DNA of 64,000 nt. Origin: Bacillota bacterium (GTDB lineage Bacteria; Bacillota; UBA4882; UBA8346). Of this stretch, positions 16,862 through 24,672 are shown piece after piece (the first letter of the stretch is position 1; every line of letters begins with the position of its first letter). The stretch is taken from contig JAEZCE010000032.1 in NCBI GenBank assembly GCA_023429995.1, forward strand, positions 14,337-78,336, read 5' to 3'. Both the position numbers and the translations under genes were made by a program. The notes beneath the pieces were generated by a model. It made no database searches. It was not told the DNA's origin and saw only the letters and a program-made list of their open reading frames with translations.

Positions 16862-17164
16862 ATGGTGATTCAAAAAATCGACTTACAATTTTTCGCCCAT
16901 AAAAAAGGAGTTGGAAGCTCCCGCAATGGTCGTGACAGTAATTCCCAACGTTTGGGAGTAAAACGTTTTGGTGGCCAGCAGGTGTCGGCGGGCAGTATTA
17001 TCGTCAGACAACGGGGTACCAAATTCCATCCCGGCAATAACGTTGGAATAGGATCGGATGACACTTTATACGCCAAGATTGATGGCTTTGTGACTTTTGA
17101 ACGAGTGGGTAAATCTGATAAACAGGTCAGTATTTATCCCGAGCAACAGAAAGCAAATGCCTAA
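16862..17164 (+). CDS. rpmA: 50S ribosomal protein L27 with Prp-cleaved N-terminal extension
   Basis: bL27 of 100 residues. The extension MVIQKIDLQFF precedes AHKKGVGSSRNGRDS; the LQFFA motif is the recognised Prp site, with cleavage expected between F11 and A12, and the exposed N-terminus reaches the peptidyl transferase centre. RLGVKRFGGQQVSAGSIIVRQRGTKFHPG follows as in all L27. obgE, which follows rpmA in most Firmicutes, is absent; a strong terminator closes the group instead. Confidence 0.97.
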   Translation: MVIQKIDLQFFAHKKGVGSSRNGRDSNSQRLGVKRFGGQQVSAGSIIVRQRGTKFHPGNNVGIGSDDTLYAKIDGFVTFERVGKSDKQVSIYPEQQKANA

Positions 17165-17170
17165 ATTGAA

Positions 17171-17212
17171 AAGAAGCAGTCTCAGTAGCAAATGAGACTG
17201 CTTCTTTGTTTT
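17171..17212 (+). terminator. Rho-independent terminator after rpmA
   Basis: A 14-bp perfect stem, AAGAAGCAGTCTCA at 17171-17184 and its complement at 17193-17206, with an 8-base loop and a T-rich tail. Confidence 0.94.
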
Positions 17213-17465
17213 CTTCATTAAAAAACTTGATTTTGTGGTTGATCATTCAGTAGTTTCAGAACTGAGTTTAACCGAGCGATTTTAAGATTCGTTCCTCACC
17301 GTAATTAATACCCCAAATCCCTTCATATTAGACTCTAAACTTTATTGATTCTCATCTGGAGAATATCCCCCCTCTTAAAATCTCTAAGAAGAATATAACG
17401 CACCAATATTGCGTATGATTTATTAATTCTTAATTGAAGTACGGTAGGAAGCAGGGGGGATTTTA
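17213..17465. other. AT-rich gap upstream of dacF
   Basis: About 250 bases between the rpmA terminator and dacF. I see no gene and no convincing -35/-10 pair. A dacF promoter recognised by a sporulation sigma factor would be expected here but I cannot identify one with confidence. Confidence 0.5.
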
Positions 17466-18638
17466 GTGAGTAAATTTTTAAAATTTTGGATTATAATCCA
17501 ACTATCGGTATTTTTATCGGTCGGTGTAGCGAGTTTATCTTTTGCGGAGGGTACAACTCTTAAAATTGAATCATTATCATCAATTTTACTCGAACCCGAA
17601 AGCGGCGAAATTCTTTTTCAAAACAATGCTGAGCTTAAATTACCTCCCGCCAGTGTTACGAAATTAATGGTTATGTTACTCACATTGGAAGCCATTGATA
17701 GAGGACAGATTAAATTAACCGACACAGTAACCGCTTCTCCGGAGGCTTGCAAAATGGGAGGTTCCCAAATCTGGTTAGAACCCGGCGAACAGATGACCGT
17801 CGCCGAATTACTCAAGGCTGTATGTATCGTTTCGGCAAACGATGCGTCCTATGCTTTGGCAGAATATATATCGGGATCGGAAGAAAATTTTATTACTTTC
17901 ATGAATAAAAGAGCTGCCGAACTTGGTCTAAAAGATACCCGTTACGTGAATACTACGGGATTGGAACCCGGTTCCGGGCAATCCGGCAATGTAACATCTG
18001 CCAAAGATATGGCTTCCTTAGCACGGGAAATTATTAAACATCCCACCGTCTTCCGGTGGTCCGGGGTATGGATCGATAATTTACGGGGTGGTAAGTCCTT
18101 TTTACGGAATACCAATAATCTCGTTCGGTTTTATCAGGGCTGTGACGGTTTAAAAACTGGTTTTACAAGCCAAGCCGGTTTCTGCCTGGTAGCCACTGCG
18201 AAACGTCAAGGTGTACGCCTAGTAGCTGTGGTTATGAAAGCTCCCAGTTCTCCAATACGTTCTAAAGATATTAGCAAATTATTTAATTATGGTTTTGCCC
18301 AATATAAATCATATCCCATATACCAAGGTGGAGAAAGCCTTGGCAAAGTAACCGTCTTTTTAGGTCGACAAAATCAAGTTGAAGCCATCGTGCCGAGAGA
18401 ATTAACTGCAGTACTTAAACGGAATTTTCAAGGTGAAGTTGGCAGAACTGTAAAATTATCGCCACTTATAAGGGCACCCGTTATAAAAGGCGCTAAAATT
18501 GGTGAAGTACTTCTAAACGCCGCTGGAAAAAGTTGTGGCGGCATTGATTTGGTAGCAAATCATGATGTACCGAAAGCATCATTTTTTGAACTTTGTTCAC
18601 AAATATTCCACCGGATTATTAGCGCAGGGGTAAACTAA
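17466..18638 (+). CDS. dacF: D-alanyl-D-alanine carboxypeptidase, DacF type
   Basis: Penicillin-binding protein of the S11 family, trimming the terminal D-Ala of peptidoglycan stem peptides. A signal peptide (about residues 1-27, ending SLSFA) is followed by the three active-site motifs: SVTK (S62, K65), SAN (about 122) and KTG (about 230). A C-terminal PBP5-associated beta domain occupies about 285-380, with an amphipathic last helix. In B. subtilis dacF lies directly upstream of spoIIAA-spoIIAB-sigF and acts in the forespore; the same order here supports the name. GTG start follows GCAGGGGGGA. Confidence 0.92.
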   Translation: MSKFLKFWIIIQLSVFLSVGVASLSFAEGTTLKIESLSSILLEPESGEILFQNNAELKLPPASVTKLMVMLLTLEAIDRGQIKLTDTVTASPEACKMGGSQIWLEPGEQMTVAELLKAVCIVSANDASYALAEYISGSEENFITFMNKRAAELGLKDTRYVNTTGLEPGSGQSGNVTSAKDMASLAREIIKHPTVFRWSGVWIDNLRGGKSFLRNTNNLVRFYQGCDGLKTGFTSQAGFCLVATAKRQGVRLVAVVMKAPSSPIRSKDISKLFNYGFAQYKSYPIYQGGESLGKVTVFLGRQNQVEAIVPRELTAVLKRNFQGEVGRTVKLSPLIRAPVIKGAKIGEVLLNAAGKSCGGIDLVANHDVPKASFFELCSQIFHRIISAGVN

Positions 18639-18693
18639 AAAATTATTGGCTTCATGTTTGAAATTATCCTACTTAGAAAATACTTTTAACCCT

Positions 18694-18778
18694 GATTCTA
18701 AGTCGAACAGCCACCCCGGCGGAATTTTCATCACATCGTTGTCCCAGCAAAGCTGGGGTGGATGACTACTTCGAATCC
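18694..18778. repeat. Long imperfect palindrome in the dacF-spoIIAA gap
   Basis: Left arm 18694-18717 and right arm 18755-18778 pair over about 24 positions (GATTC..AAGT..CCACCCC against GGGGTGG..ACTT..GAATC). Nested inside is a compact hairpin CCCAGC-AAA-GCTGGG at 18743-18757. The two structures compete for the same GGGG. It resembles a REP-like or MITE-like palindromic element. No second copy is obvious in the window. Confidence 0.6.
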
Positions 18779-18823
18779 GAGGGAATATGGTTTATTGCTC
18801 AAACTTAAATATAGCCTGAATCC

Positions 18824-18886
18824 GCCCGATGTGACTGTTTAAAAAGGCAAAAACCGTTACAAACAGTGAATTTCCGGGCTTTTTTG
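18824..18886 (+). terminator. Terminator after dacF
   Basis: Outer stem GCCCG 18824-18828 with CGGGC 18875-18879, inner stem CTGTTT 18835-18840 with AAACAG 18861-18866, then six T. It separates dacF from spoIIA, so spoIIA needs its own promoter. Confidence 0.65.
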
Positions 18887-18898
18887 TTTATTTATGCA

Positions 18899-18925
18899 GC
18901 AGGATCTTAATTTCAAGTGGCGAAT
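18899..18925 (+). promoter_or_regulatory. Sigma H-like promoter of the spoIIA operon
   Basis: GCAGGATCT at 18899-18907, an 11-base spacer, and GGCGAAT at 18919-18925. The known sigma H consensus is RnAGGAwWW, 11-12 bases, RnnGAAT; only one position deviates. In B. subtilis spoIIA is transcribed by sigma H RNA polymerase with Spo0A, so position and sequence agree. No perfect Spo0A box (TGTCGAA) was noticed upstream. Confidence 0.72.
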
Positions 18926-18957
18926 TTCTCAAGAAACTTCGGAGGGAGGATTACATT

Positions 18958-19293
18958 TTGATATTGAAAACAGAGCGGCAAGGCGCTAACTTAATTGTAT
19001 CCATCGATGGAGAACTTGATTTGGAGACTGCGCCGCTGTTTAAAGAGACTGTTGAAAAAAAACTTAACCAATATGAATCGGTCCGGCATTTAATACTGGA
19101 TTTAGAAAAAGTTAATTTCATTGATAGTTCGGGGCTTGGAGCGATTTTAGGAAGATACAAACGTCTAAGCGGACAAGGTGGGAGACTATCAGTAATCAAA
19201 GTCTCCCAGCCAATTAAAAGGGTTCTTGAATTATCAGGATTATTAAAAGTAATAACCATTTATGAAAATCGCCATCAGGCTCTAGGGAATTGA
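18958..19293 (+). CDS. spoIIAA: Anti-sigma F factor antagonist SpoIIAA
   Basis: STAS-domain protein of 111 residues that binds SpoIIAB and frees sigma F in the forespore. VNFIDSSGLGAILGRYK holds the regulatory serine S58, the same number as in B. subtilis; SpoIIAB phosphorylates it and SpoIIE removes the phosphate. TTG start at 18958 follows GGAGGGAGGA at 18941-18950. First gene of the spoIIAA-AB-sigF operon. Confidence 0.96.
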   Translation: MILKTERQGANLIVSIDGELDLETAPLFKETVEKKLNQYESVRHLILDLEKVNFIDSSGLGAILGRYKRLSGQGGRLSVIKVSQPIKRVLELSGLLKVITIYENRHQALGN

Positions 19294-19376
19294 ATAGGCC
19301 AATCTATAAATTCCTTTTCTATTGATTGAAATTATAATCTTGAGCATTACCACTCAATTAACGGGGGTTGAAGTAA

Positions 19377-19823
19377 TTGAATAATTATTTAAAAGTTGAA
19401 TTTCCAAGTATGCCTGGGAATGTTGGACTAGCCCGATTAATTGTTGCAACTTTTGCATCACAATTGGAATTTACTTTGGCCGAGATCGAAGAAATTCGAG
19501 TCGCTGTTTCCGAAGGGGTTTCAAATTGTGTCATTCACGCTTATCCCAAAAATCCCGGTGTGGTCGAATTGCAACTGGATATTGCCGATGGCGTGTTAAC
19601 CATTCAGATCAAAGATTTTGGCAAAGGAATTGAAAATATTGAGCAGGCAAAACAAGCTACCTATTCAACCGAACCCGAGCATATGGGTCTTGGATTGGTA
19701 TTTATGGAGTCTTTTATGGATGAAATGATATTAACCTCAATACCCATGGAAGGCACCACTGTAGTTATGAAAAAGCATCCGGAACGGGGGCCCGCCGATG
19801 TTGGGATCTCCGGAAATAACTAG
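19377..19823 (+). CDS. spoIIAB: Anti-sigma F factor SpoIIAB (serine kinase)
   Basis: GHKL-fold kinase of 148 residues that holds sigma F inactive and phosphorylates SpoIIAA. The ATP pocket is shown by the N box EGVSNCVIHAYP, the G1 box IKDFGKGI and the G2 box MGLGLVFMESF. The TTG start at 19377 follows GGGGGTTG at low quality, but conserved residues begin at once. It overlaps the start of sigF by 26 bases, which should keep the two proteins in step. Confidence 0.95.
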   Translation: MNNYLKVEFPSMPGNVGLARLIVATFASQLEFTLAEIEEIRVAVSEGVSNCVIHAYPKNPGVVELQLDIADGVLTIQIKDFGKGIENIEQAKQATYSTEPEHMGLGLVFMESFMDEMILTSIPMEGTTVVMKKHPERGPADVGISGNN

Positions 19824-20583
19824 AAGCGAAATTACTTTACCTGACAATAATATTCTTTCTGATGAGGAATTTTTGAACTTAGTCTCTAAATATCGCAAGG
19901 GAGACCGTGAAGCAAAAAATATTATTATCCAACATAATTTACGGCTGGTGATGAGCATAGCCCAGCGATTTGCTTATCGTGGCGAAATTGATGATCTATT
20001 TCAAATTGGTTGTATGGGATTGATGAAGGCCATTGAAAAATTCGATCCCCTATTCGCAGTGAAGTTTTCCACCTATGCTGTTCCGGTAATCATTGGAGAA
20101 ATCAAACAATACCTAAGAGATGACGGACCCATCAAGGTCAGTCGGAGCCTGAAGGAAATTGCGGCTAAAATTGAACAAACTCGTATTCAGTTAGCCAACG
20201 TATATGGCCAAGAACCAACGCTTTCCGAACTAGTATCCGCAACAGGGCTGCCTCGCGAGGAAATTGCCGGTGCATTAGAAGCAACTCGTCCCTTGAATTC
20301 GTTGCAAGATTTCATCCACGAAGATGAAGGGGATGTTTTATGCAGAGAACATTTTATCGGGGAAGATGTAGAGCACACAATTTGGCTTGAAAATTATGCT
20401 TTGCGCGAGGCGATTGAAAAATTGCCTTCCCGGCTTAAAGAATTGATTATGTTGCGTTTTTTTGAAGAAAAAACGCAAAGTCAAATCGCAGAAATCTTTG
20501 GTGTTTCCCAAGTTCAAATCTGTAGACTGGAAAAAGAAGCGCTTCATAAATTAAGAGTTCTCTATGTCAGTGACTTAGAATAG
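19798..20583 (+). CDS. sigF: RNA polymerase sporulation sigma factor SigF
   Basis: Forespore-specific sigma-70 family factor, 261 residues. Region 2 is HNLRLVMSIAQRFAYRGEIDDLFQIGCMGLMKAIEKFDP followed by FSTYAVPVIIGEIKQYLRDD; region 3 includes VSRSLKEIAAKIEQTR; region 4 ends with the helix-turn-helix SQIAEIFGVSQVQICRLEKEAL. These match SigF rather than SigG, and the operon position settles it. ATG start at 19798 is inside spoIIAB. Confidence 0.95.
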   Translation: MLGSPEITRSEITLPDNNILSDEEFLNLVSKYRKGDREAKNIIIQHNLRLVMSIAQRFAYRGEIDDLFQIGCMGLMKAIEKFDPLFAVKFSTYAVPVIIGEIKQYLRDDGPIKVSRSLKEIAAKIEQTRIQLANVYGQEPTLSELVSATGLPREEIAGALEATRPLNSLQDFIHEDEGDVLCREHFIGEDVEHTIWLENYALREAIEKLPSRLKELIMLRFFEEKTQSQIAEIFGVSQVQICRLEKEALHKLRVLYVSDLE

Positions 20584-20710
20584 TAATTTCGTGGATTAAC
20601 CTAACCCCTTGATTATGGGGATTTTTCAATTTCGATCCTTCAAGAAGGAACCCGTTTCATTTTCACGAATATTATCAATCGCTATATTAAAATGCTTGGA
20701 TTAAATGTAG

Positions 20711-20770
20711 GGGGGAGAATGTGCTATTTCCTTTGAAGATTCTCGAAATTGTGGAAATAGCCTGTTAAAA
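20711..20770 (+). promoter_or_regulatory. Leader with mini-ORF and hairpin before folK
   Basis: A strong ribosome site GGGGGAGA precedes ATG 20719, which opens a five-codon ORF (MCYFL, stop at 20734-20736). A 9-bp inverted repeat, GCTATTTCC at 20723-20731 and GGAAATAGC at 20753-20761, ends ten bases before the folK ATG. folK itself has no good ribosome site, so its translation may depend on this structure. This is a reading of the sequence, not a known element. Confidence 0.35.
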
Positions 20771-21280
20771 ATGGCCTTAGCAAATAGGGATCGCGTTTTC
20801 ATCGGTTTAGGAAGCAATCTTGAAGATTCTCCGGTTCAAATTAAACATGCTGTTCAATTGCTGGAAGAGTGCCTGGGAACTACGATGACCACTTCTTCTT
20901 TATATTTCAGTGAACCTGTTGAAGTCCGGGAACAGCCTTGGTTTTATAACCAGGTGCTTTCTTTTGTCGAAGAAAAAGGACTGTCTCCATTAACAGTTTT
21001 AAGAATTTTGAAGAATATTGAACATACAATGGGGCGAGTGAAAACATATCGTTATGGTCCAAGAATTATTGATTTGGATTTGTTACTTTATAAAGACTGG
21101 GTGTATGAAAGCGAATCATTAATTATTCCCCATCCTAAAATGAATGAACGAGCATTTGTAATCAAGCCTCTGCTTGAATTGGCGCCCGAAGTGATTCATC
21201 CTCGTTGTAAGCTTTCCATTGGGGAAATAATGTTGATTCATTCCGCTAAGTTTAGCCGTTGTGAAAAAGTTTTAAATTAA
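20771..21280 (+). CDS. folK: 2-amino-4-hydroxy-6-hydroxymethyldihydropteridine diphosphokinase
   Basis: Transfers pyrophosphate from ATP to the pterin alcohol in folate synthesis. FIGLGSNLEDS, the FSEPVEVREQPWFYNQVLSF loop, LKNIEHTMGR and RIIDLDLLLY (metal-binding aspartates) then HPKMNERAFVIKPLLELAP are all diagnostic. 169 residues, normal length. The other folate genes are not adjacent, so this is an isolated gene between sigF and the hydrogenase. Confidence 0.95.
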   Translation: MALANRDRVFIGLGSNLEDSPVQIKHAVQLLEECLGTTMTTSSLYFSEPVEVREQPWFYNQVLSFVEEKGLSPLTVLRILKNIEHTMGRVKTYRYGPRIIDLDLLLYKDWVYESESLIIPHPKMNERAFVIKPLLELAPEVIHPRCKLSIGEIMLIHSAKFSRCEKVLN

Positions 21281-21880
21281 GCCGAGTTGTGTCTCTATCT
21301 TCACAGACATATATCGACAAACAAGATTATCTCAAGTTATCCATGGAATTTTCCGTTAATAGCATTAAGGTATAAGTTGACATTTTACCATGTTTTCCAC
21401 TATAATTATATTTGTTTAGATTTTCTGCATATATAAGGACGAAGTCCTTTAATTTTTAGAAACACTTTGTGAAAAATAGCACAATTTCCATTCGCCATGA
21501 AGGGAGGAATACGTGTCAATCGTTCCCAAGAAATCATAAGGTTTTTTAATACAGTTTAATCAGTCCGTCTTAATGAAATTCCCCAATCCTAACTAGCACC
21601 TGAGCGTTTATGAAAGATTTCAAGAAGGTTGACTTTTTTGACAACCCGATCAACATTTTCATGGCTCGATATTAGTTTGCTTTTTCCTCAAAATAAACTC
21701 AATTTTTTTTCCAGGATTCGTCACACCTAGGTTAAAACAACTTAACTAACAGCACTTCATCGAAATGAAAGACGCCGGATAAGCCTTATCGCCTTTACTT
21801 ATAATTAAGAAATTGGAGCTTATTAGACTTATTTTAAAGCTAGCTATCAAACCAAAATCAATGGGAAGGATGTATGAGGA
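21281..21880 (+). promoter_or_regulatory. 600-base leader region upstream of the hydrogenase
   Basis: Contains a good sigma A promoter: TTGACA at 21377-21382, 18-base spacer, TATAAT at 21401-21406. Downstream is a small hairpin AAGGAC-GAA-GTCCTT near 21436-21450 followed by T-rich sequence. A strong ribosome site (GGGAGGA, about 21502-21508) precedes GTG at about 21514 opening an eight-codon ORF (MSIVPKKS). The remainder is AT rich with no gene I can support. The promoter-to-start distance of about 470 bases is long and suggests a regulated leader or a small RNA. Confidence 0.45.
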
Positions 21881-23620
21881 ATGGCAATGATTAAATTGAC
21901 AATCGACAGTCAAGAAATCGAAGTACCTGCCGGTTCAACCATCCTGCAAGCAGCAAAAAAGGTAGGAATCGATATTCCAACCCTATGTTACCATCCTGAT
22001 TTAGATACCAAAGCGATGTGCCGGATTTGTATGGTAGAGGTCGCCGGGGCTAGAACATTGCAAACAGCATGTTCTCAACCGGCTGTCGAAGGCATGAAAG
22101 TTAAAACCAATACTCCGGCTGTAAGAGAAGCCCGAAAATTAAATCTGGAATTATTACTCTCTAATCATCCTCAAGATTGTTTGAATTGTATCCGTAATCA
22201 ACAATGCGAATTACAAAGTTTATCCGAAAAACTTGGGGTTCGTTCTCAACGTTTTCCGGCTAAAGAAAAAATTAAATTACCCATTGATAATTCCAGTTGT
22301 TCCATTGTCCGGGATGCTTCGAAATGCATTTTATGCCGCCGGTGCGTTGCCGTGTGTCAAAAAGTTCAAGGAGTATCGGCATTATCCGCCGTCAATCGCG
22401 GTGATGAAACGATTATTGCTCCGGCCGGTGGCAAAGAGCTTAACTCGGTGGCATGTACCCTTTGCGGTCAATGTATTCATGTGTGTCCGGTAGGAGCGAT
22501 TTATGAGGTTGATGATACTCAAAAAGTTTGGAATGCGCTTACCAATCCTGACTTCCATGTAGTTGTTCAAACCGCGCCGGCAATCCGGGTTGCCATAGGC
22601 GAAGAAATGGGTTTGCCTCCCGGAAGCCTGGTAACGGGTAAACTAACTGCTGCATTACGTAAATTAGGATTTGCCAAAGTTTTTGATACCGATTTCTCTG
22701 CTGATTTAACGATCTTAGAAGAAGGAAATGAATTATTAGAAAGGCTCAATCATGGGGGTAAACTGCCGATGATCACATCGTGTAGTCCGGGTTGGATTAA
22801 ATACATTGAACACTTTTATCCCGATTTTCTCGAACATTTATCAACTTGCAAATCACCCCAGCAAATGTTCGGCGCCATGGTGAAGTCCTATTATGCGAAC
22901 AAGGCGGGGATCCCGGCGGAGAAAATTTTCTTGGTTTCAATTATGCCTTGTACGGCTAAGAAATATGAGTGCCAACGCCCGGAAATGAACAGCAGCGGTT
23001 ATCAAGATGTCGATGTGGTACTTACCACACGGGAACTTGGCCGCATGCTACGAGAAAGCGGAATTAACTTTGAAAACCTTCCGGAGGAAAGATTCGATGA
23101 ACCCCTCGGAATTTCCACTGGCGCCGCAGTAATTTTCGGTGCAACCGGGGGAGTAATGGAAGCCGCTTTACGCACAGTTTATGAAGTAGTCACTAAAAAA
23201 GAATTGGCCAAAATTGATTTTGAAGAAGTTCGAGGCATTGAAGGCGTTAAGGAAGCTACCATCGATTTGCAAGGAACCCCGGTAAAAGTAGCGGTCGCTC
23301 ATGGATTATCCAATGCCAAAAAACTGATGGAAAAAATTAAAGAAGGTAGCGCGGACTACCAATTTATCGAAGTCATGTGCTGTCCTGGTGGTTGTATCGG
23401 CGGCGGCGGTCAACCATTCCCGACCAATTTGGAAACACGGCTGGCCCGTATCAAAGCAATTTATGATGAAGACAAAGGGATGAGTGTTCGCAAATCCCAT
23501 CAAAACCCGGCTGTGCAAGAATTATATCAAGATTTTCTCGGCAAACCCCTGGGTGAAAAATCCCATCAGTATCTGCATACCCATTACACCAAGCGCGGTA
23601 AATATCAAAAGAAAACGTAA
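21881..23620 (+). CDS. hydA: [FeFe] hydrogenase, group A, NADH/ferredoxin type (HydA/HndD-like)
   Basis: 579-residue proton-reducing or H2-oxidising enzyme. N-terminal [2Fe-2S] domain (C36 region, CYHPDL to CRIC), a His-ligated [4Fe-4S] site (HPQDCLNCIRNQQC), two [4Fe-4S] ferredoxin motifs (CILCRRCVAVC, CTLCGQCIHVC), then the H-cluster domain: L1 TSCSPGW at about 297-303, L2 MPCTAKK at about 355, L3 MCCPGGCIGGGGQP at about 498. A small-subunit domain ends the protein. In L1 the proton-transfer cysteine position (TSCCP in CpI) is serine. HydB/HydC-like partners are not adjacent, so whether it bifurcates is unclear. ATG 21881 or 21887. Confidence 0.94.
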   Translation: MAMIKLTIDSQEIEVPAGSTILQAAKKVGIDIPTLCYHPDLDTKAMCRICMVEVAGARTLQTACSQPAVEGMKVKTNTPAVREARKLNLELLLSNHPQDCLNCIRNQQCELQSLSEKLGVRSQRFPAKEKIKLPIDNSSCSIVRDASKCILCRRCVAVCQKVQGVSALSAVNRGDETIIAPAGGKELNSVACTLCGQCIHVCPVGAIYEVDDTQKVWNALTNPDFHVVVQTAPAIRVAIGEEMGLPPGSLVTGKLTAALRKLGFAKVFDTDFSADLTILEEGNELLERLNHGGKLPMITSCSPGWIKYIEHFYPDFLEHLSTCKSPQQMFGAMVKSYYANKAGIPAEKIFLVSIMPCTAKKYECQRPEMNSSGYQDVDVVLTTRELGRMLRESGINFENLPEERFDEPLGISTGAAVIFGATGGVMEAALRTVYEVVTKKELAKIDFEEVRGIEGVKEATIDLQGTPVKVAVAHGLSNAKKLMEKIKEGSADYQFIEVMCCPGGCIGGGGQPFPTNLETRLARIKAIYDEDKGMSVRKSHQNPAVQELYQDFLGKPLGEKSHQYLHTHYTKRGKYQKKT

Positions 23621-23635
23621 GCTCTTTACTATAAT

Positions 23636-23682
23636 AAAAAAGGGCCGTGTCTGGAATTTATAATCCGGCTCAGCCCTTTTCC
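23636..23682. terminator. Bidirectional terminator between hydA and the cell wall hydrolase
   Basis: AAAAAAGGGC at 23636-23645 pairs with GCCCTTTT at 23673-23680. A/T runs on both sides allow it to serve the convergent genes on both strands. Confidence 0.8.
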
Positions 23683-23693
23683 TCAAGAAAACT

Positions 23694-24293
23694 TTATACG
23701 CCAAAAACATGATTGCCGATTTTCTCAACAATCTTCCGGCTCCACATCCAAGATGGACCCTTTATTTTTGCCGGATTAAAGAAATACTTCGCGCCATAGG
23801 TCGGATCCCATCCTTTTAGAGCGACCTTAGCTGCTTGATATGAGTCTTTGGTCGGCTTTTCCCAAATCAAACCATTTGACACGGATTCAAACTGATGCGC
23901 TTGAAAAATATTTCCGGCAATCGTCTTCGGAAAATTTTTATCCTCCGAACGATTTAAAATCACTGAAGCTACAGCAACCTTGCCCTTAAAAGGTTCCGCT
24001 CCGGCCTCGGCAGTAACTAGCCGTGCCAATAAATCGATATCCCCTTTTTTGATAGAGCTTCCTTGAGAAGCATTGAAGTTCTCCGGCATGACCAATTGGC
24101 TTCCCGGATAAATACGGTCTCCAGTTAGGCCATTATTCTGTTTTAATTCCCAAACGGAAGTTCCATTATTTACGGCAATTTTATATAGAGTATCCCCGTT
24201 TTGAATGGTATGCATAACCGCTGCATTAACCGGGAGAACTACAAAAGATAGCATTAATATTGCAGTTCCTATCATTAAAATCCCTTTTAACAC
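23694..24293 (-). CDS. Cell wall hydrolase with LysM and CwlJ/SleB domain
   Basis: Secreted peptidoglycan hydrolase of about 199 residues. A signal peptide of about 27 residues precedes one LysM domain (HTIQNGDTLYKIAVNNGTS to PGSQLVMP) and a SleB/CwlJ-type Hydrolase_2 domain (LARLVTAEAGAEPFKGKVAVASVILNRSED), whose EAGAE glutamate is the presumed catalytic residue. GTG 24293 is chosen because AAAGGAGG lies ten bases before it; the longer TTG frame would start inside that site. Members act in germination or spore cortex lysis; two vegetative-type promoters upstream suggest a broader cell wall role. SleB versus CwlJ cannot be decided. Confidence 0.85.
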   Translation of the reverse strand: MLKGILMIGTAILMLSFVVLPVNAAVMHTIQNGDTLYKIAVNNGTSVWELKQNNGLTGDRIYPGSQLVMPENFNASQGSSIKKGDIDLLARLVTAEAGAEPFKGKVAVASVILNRSEDKNFPKTIAGNIFQAHQFESVSNGLIWEKPTKDSYQAAKVALKGWDPTYGAKYFFNPAKIKGPSWMWSRKIVEKIGNHVFGV

Positions 24294-24326
24294 TAAAATC
24301 GATCCTCCTTTCAAAAAAAATTCCTC

Positions 24327-24354
24327 ATTATAGTTGTCATCAGATAATTTTCAA
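24327..24354 (-). promoter_or_regulatory. Candidate proximal promoter of the cell wall hydrolase
   Basis: Read on the minus strand: TTGAAA (24354-24349), 16-base spacer, TATAAT (24332-24327). The start point would be about 27 bases before the GTG codon. Confidence 0.45.
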
Positions 24355-24442
24355 TGTTGTCAGCGGATCCCTTCTAAAAAAAGCTAAATTCAAACAGCTG
24401 GAAATTGCCGTAAAAAAACAACCGTATTGAATCATGAAAGCC

Positions 24443-24471
24443 ATTATAGCAAAGGAAAAGCACTCCGTCAA
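24443..24471 (-). promoter_or_regulatory. Candidate distal promoter of the cell wall hydrolase
   Basis: Read on the minus strand: TTGACG (24471-24466), 17-base spacer, TATAAT (24448-24443). It is the better of the two sigma A-like promoters in the otherwise gene-free stretch 24294-24672. Confidence 0.6.
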
Positions 24472-24597
24472 AGTCCAATTTTTTACAAAGGGTCACCAAT
24501 ACCTGTGTTAATTTGAGTTATCATACTTCAAATACTGTATTTTTTCATGAGAACAAGGCCGAAATTCATATCAAAAGCGATTTCAGTTCAATCGGGT

Positions 24598-24644
24598 AAA
24601 AAAACAGTCTCTCAGTTTTGATATACCGAGAAGACTGTTTTTTG
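24598..24644. terminator. Terminator after murJ (minus strand), probably bidirectional
   Basis: AAAAAACAGTCT at 24598-24609 pairs with AGACTGTTTTTT at 24632-24643, with an additional CTC / GAG pairing inside. The murJ stop is about 30 bases away on the minus strand. Confidence 0.85.
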
Positions 24645-24672
24645 TTTATCTCTTTCTGAAGAAGTCAAATTT

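Noticed and set aside
24294..24443. c-di-AMP (ydaO) riboswitch before the cell wall hydrolase
   Set aside because: Such leaders are common for this gene type, but the conserved GGGGAACC-like core is absent.
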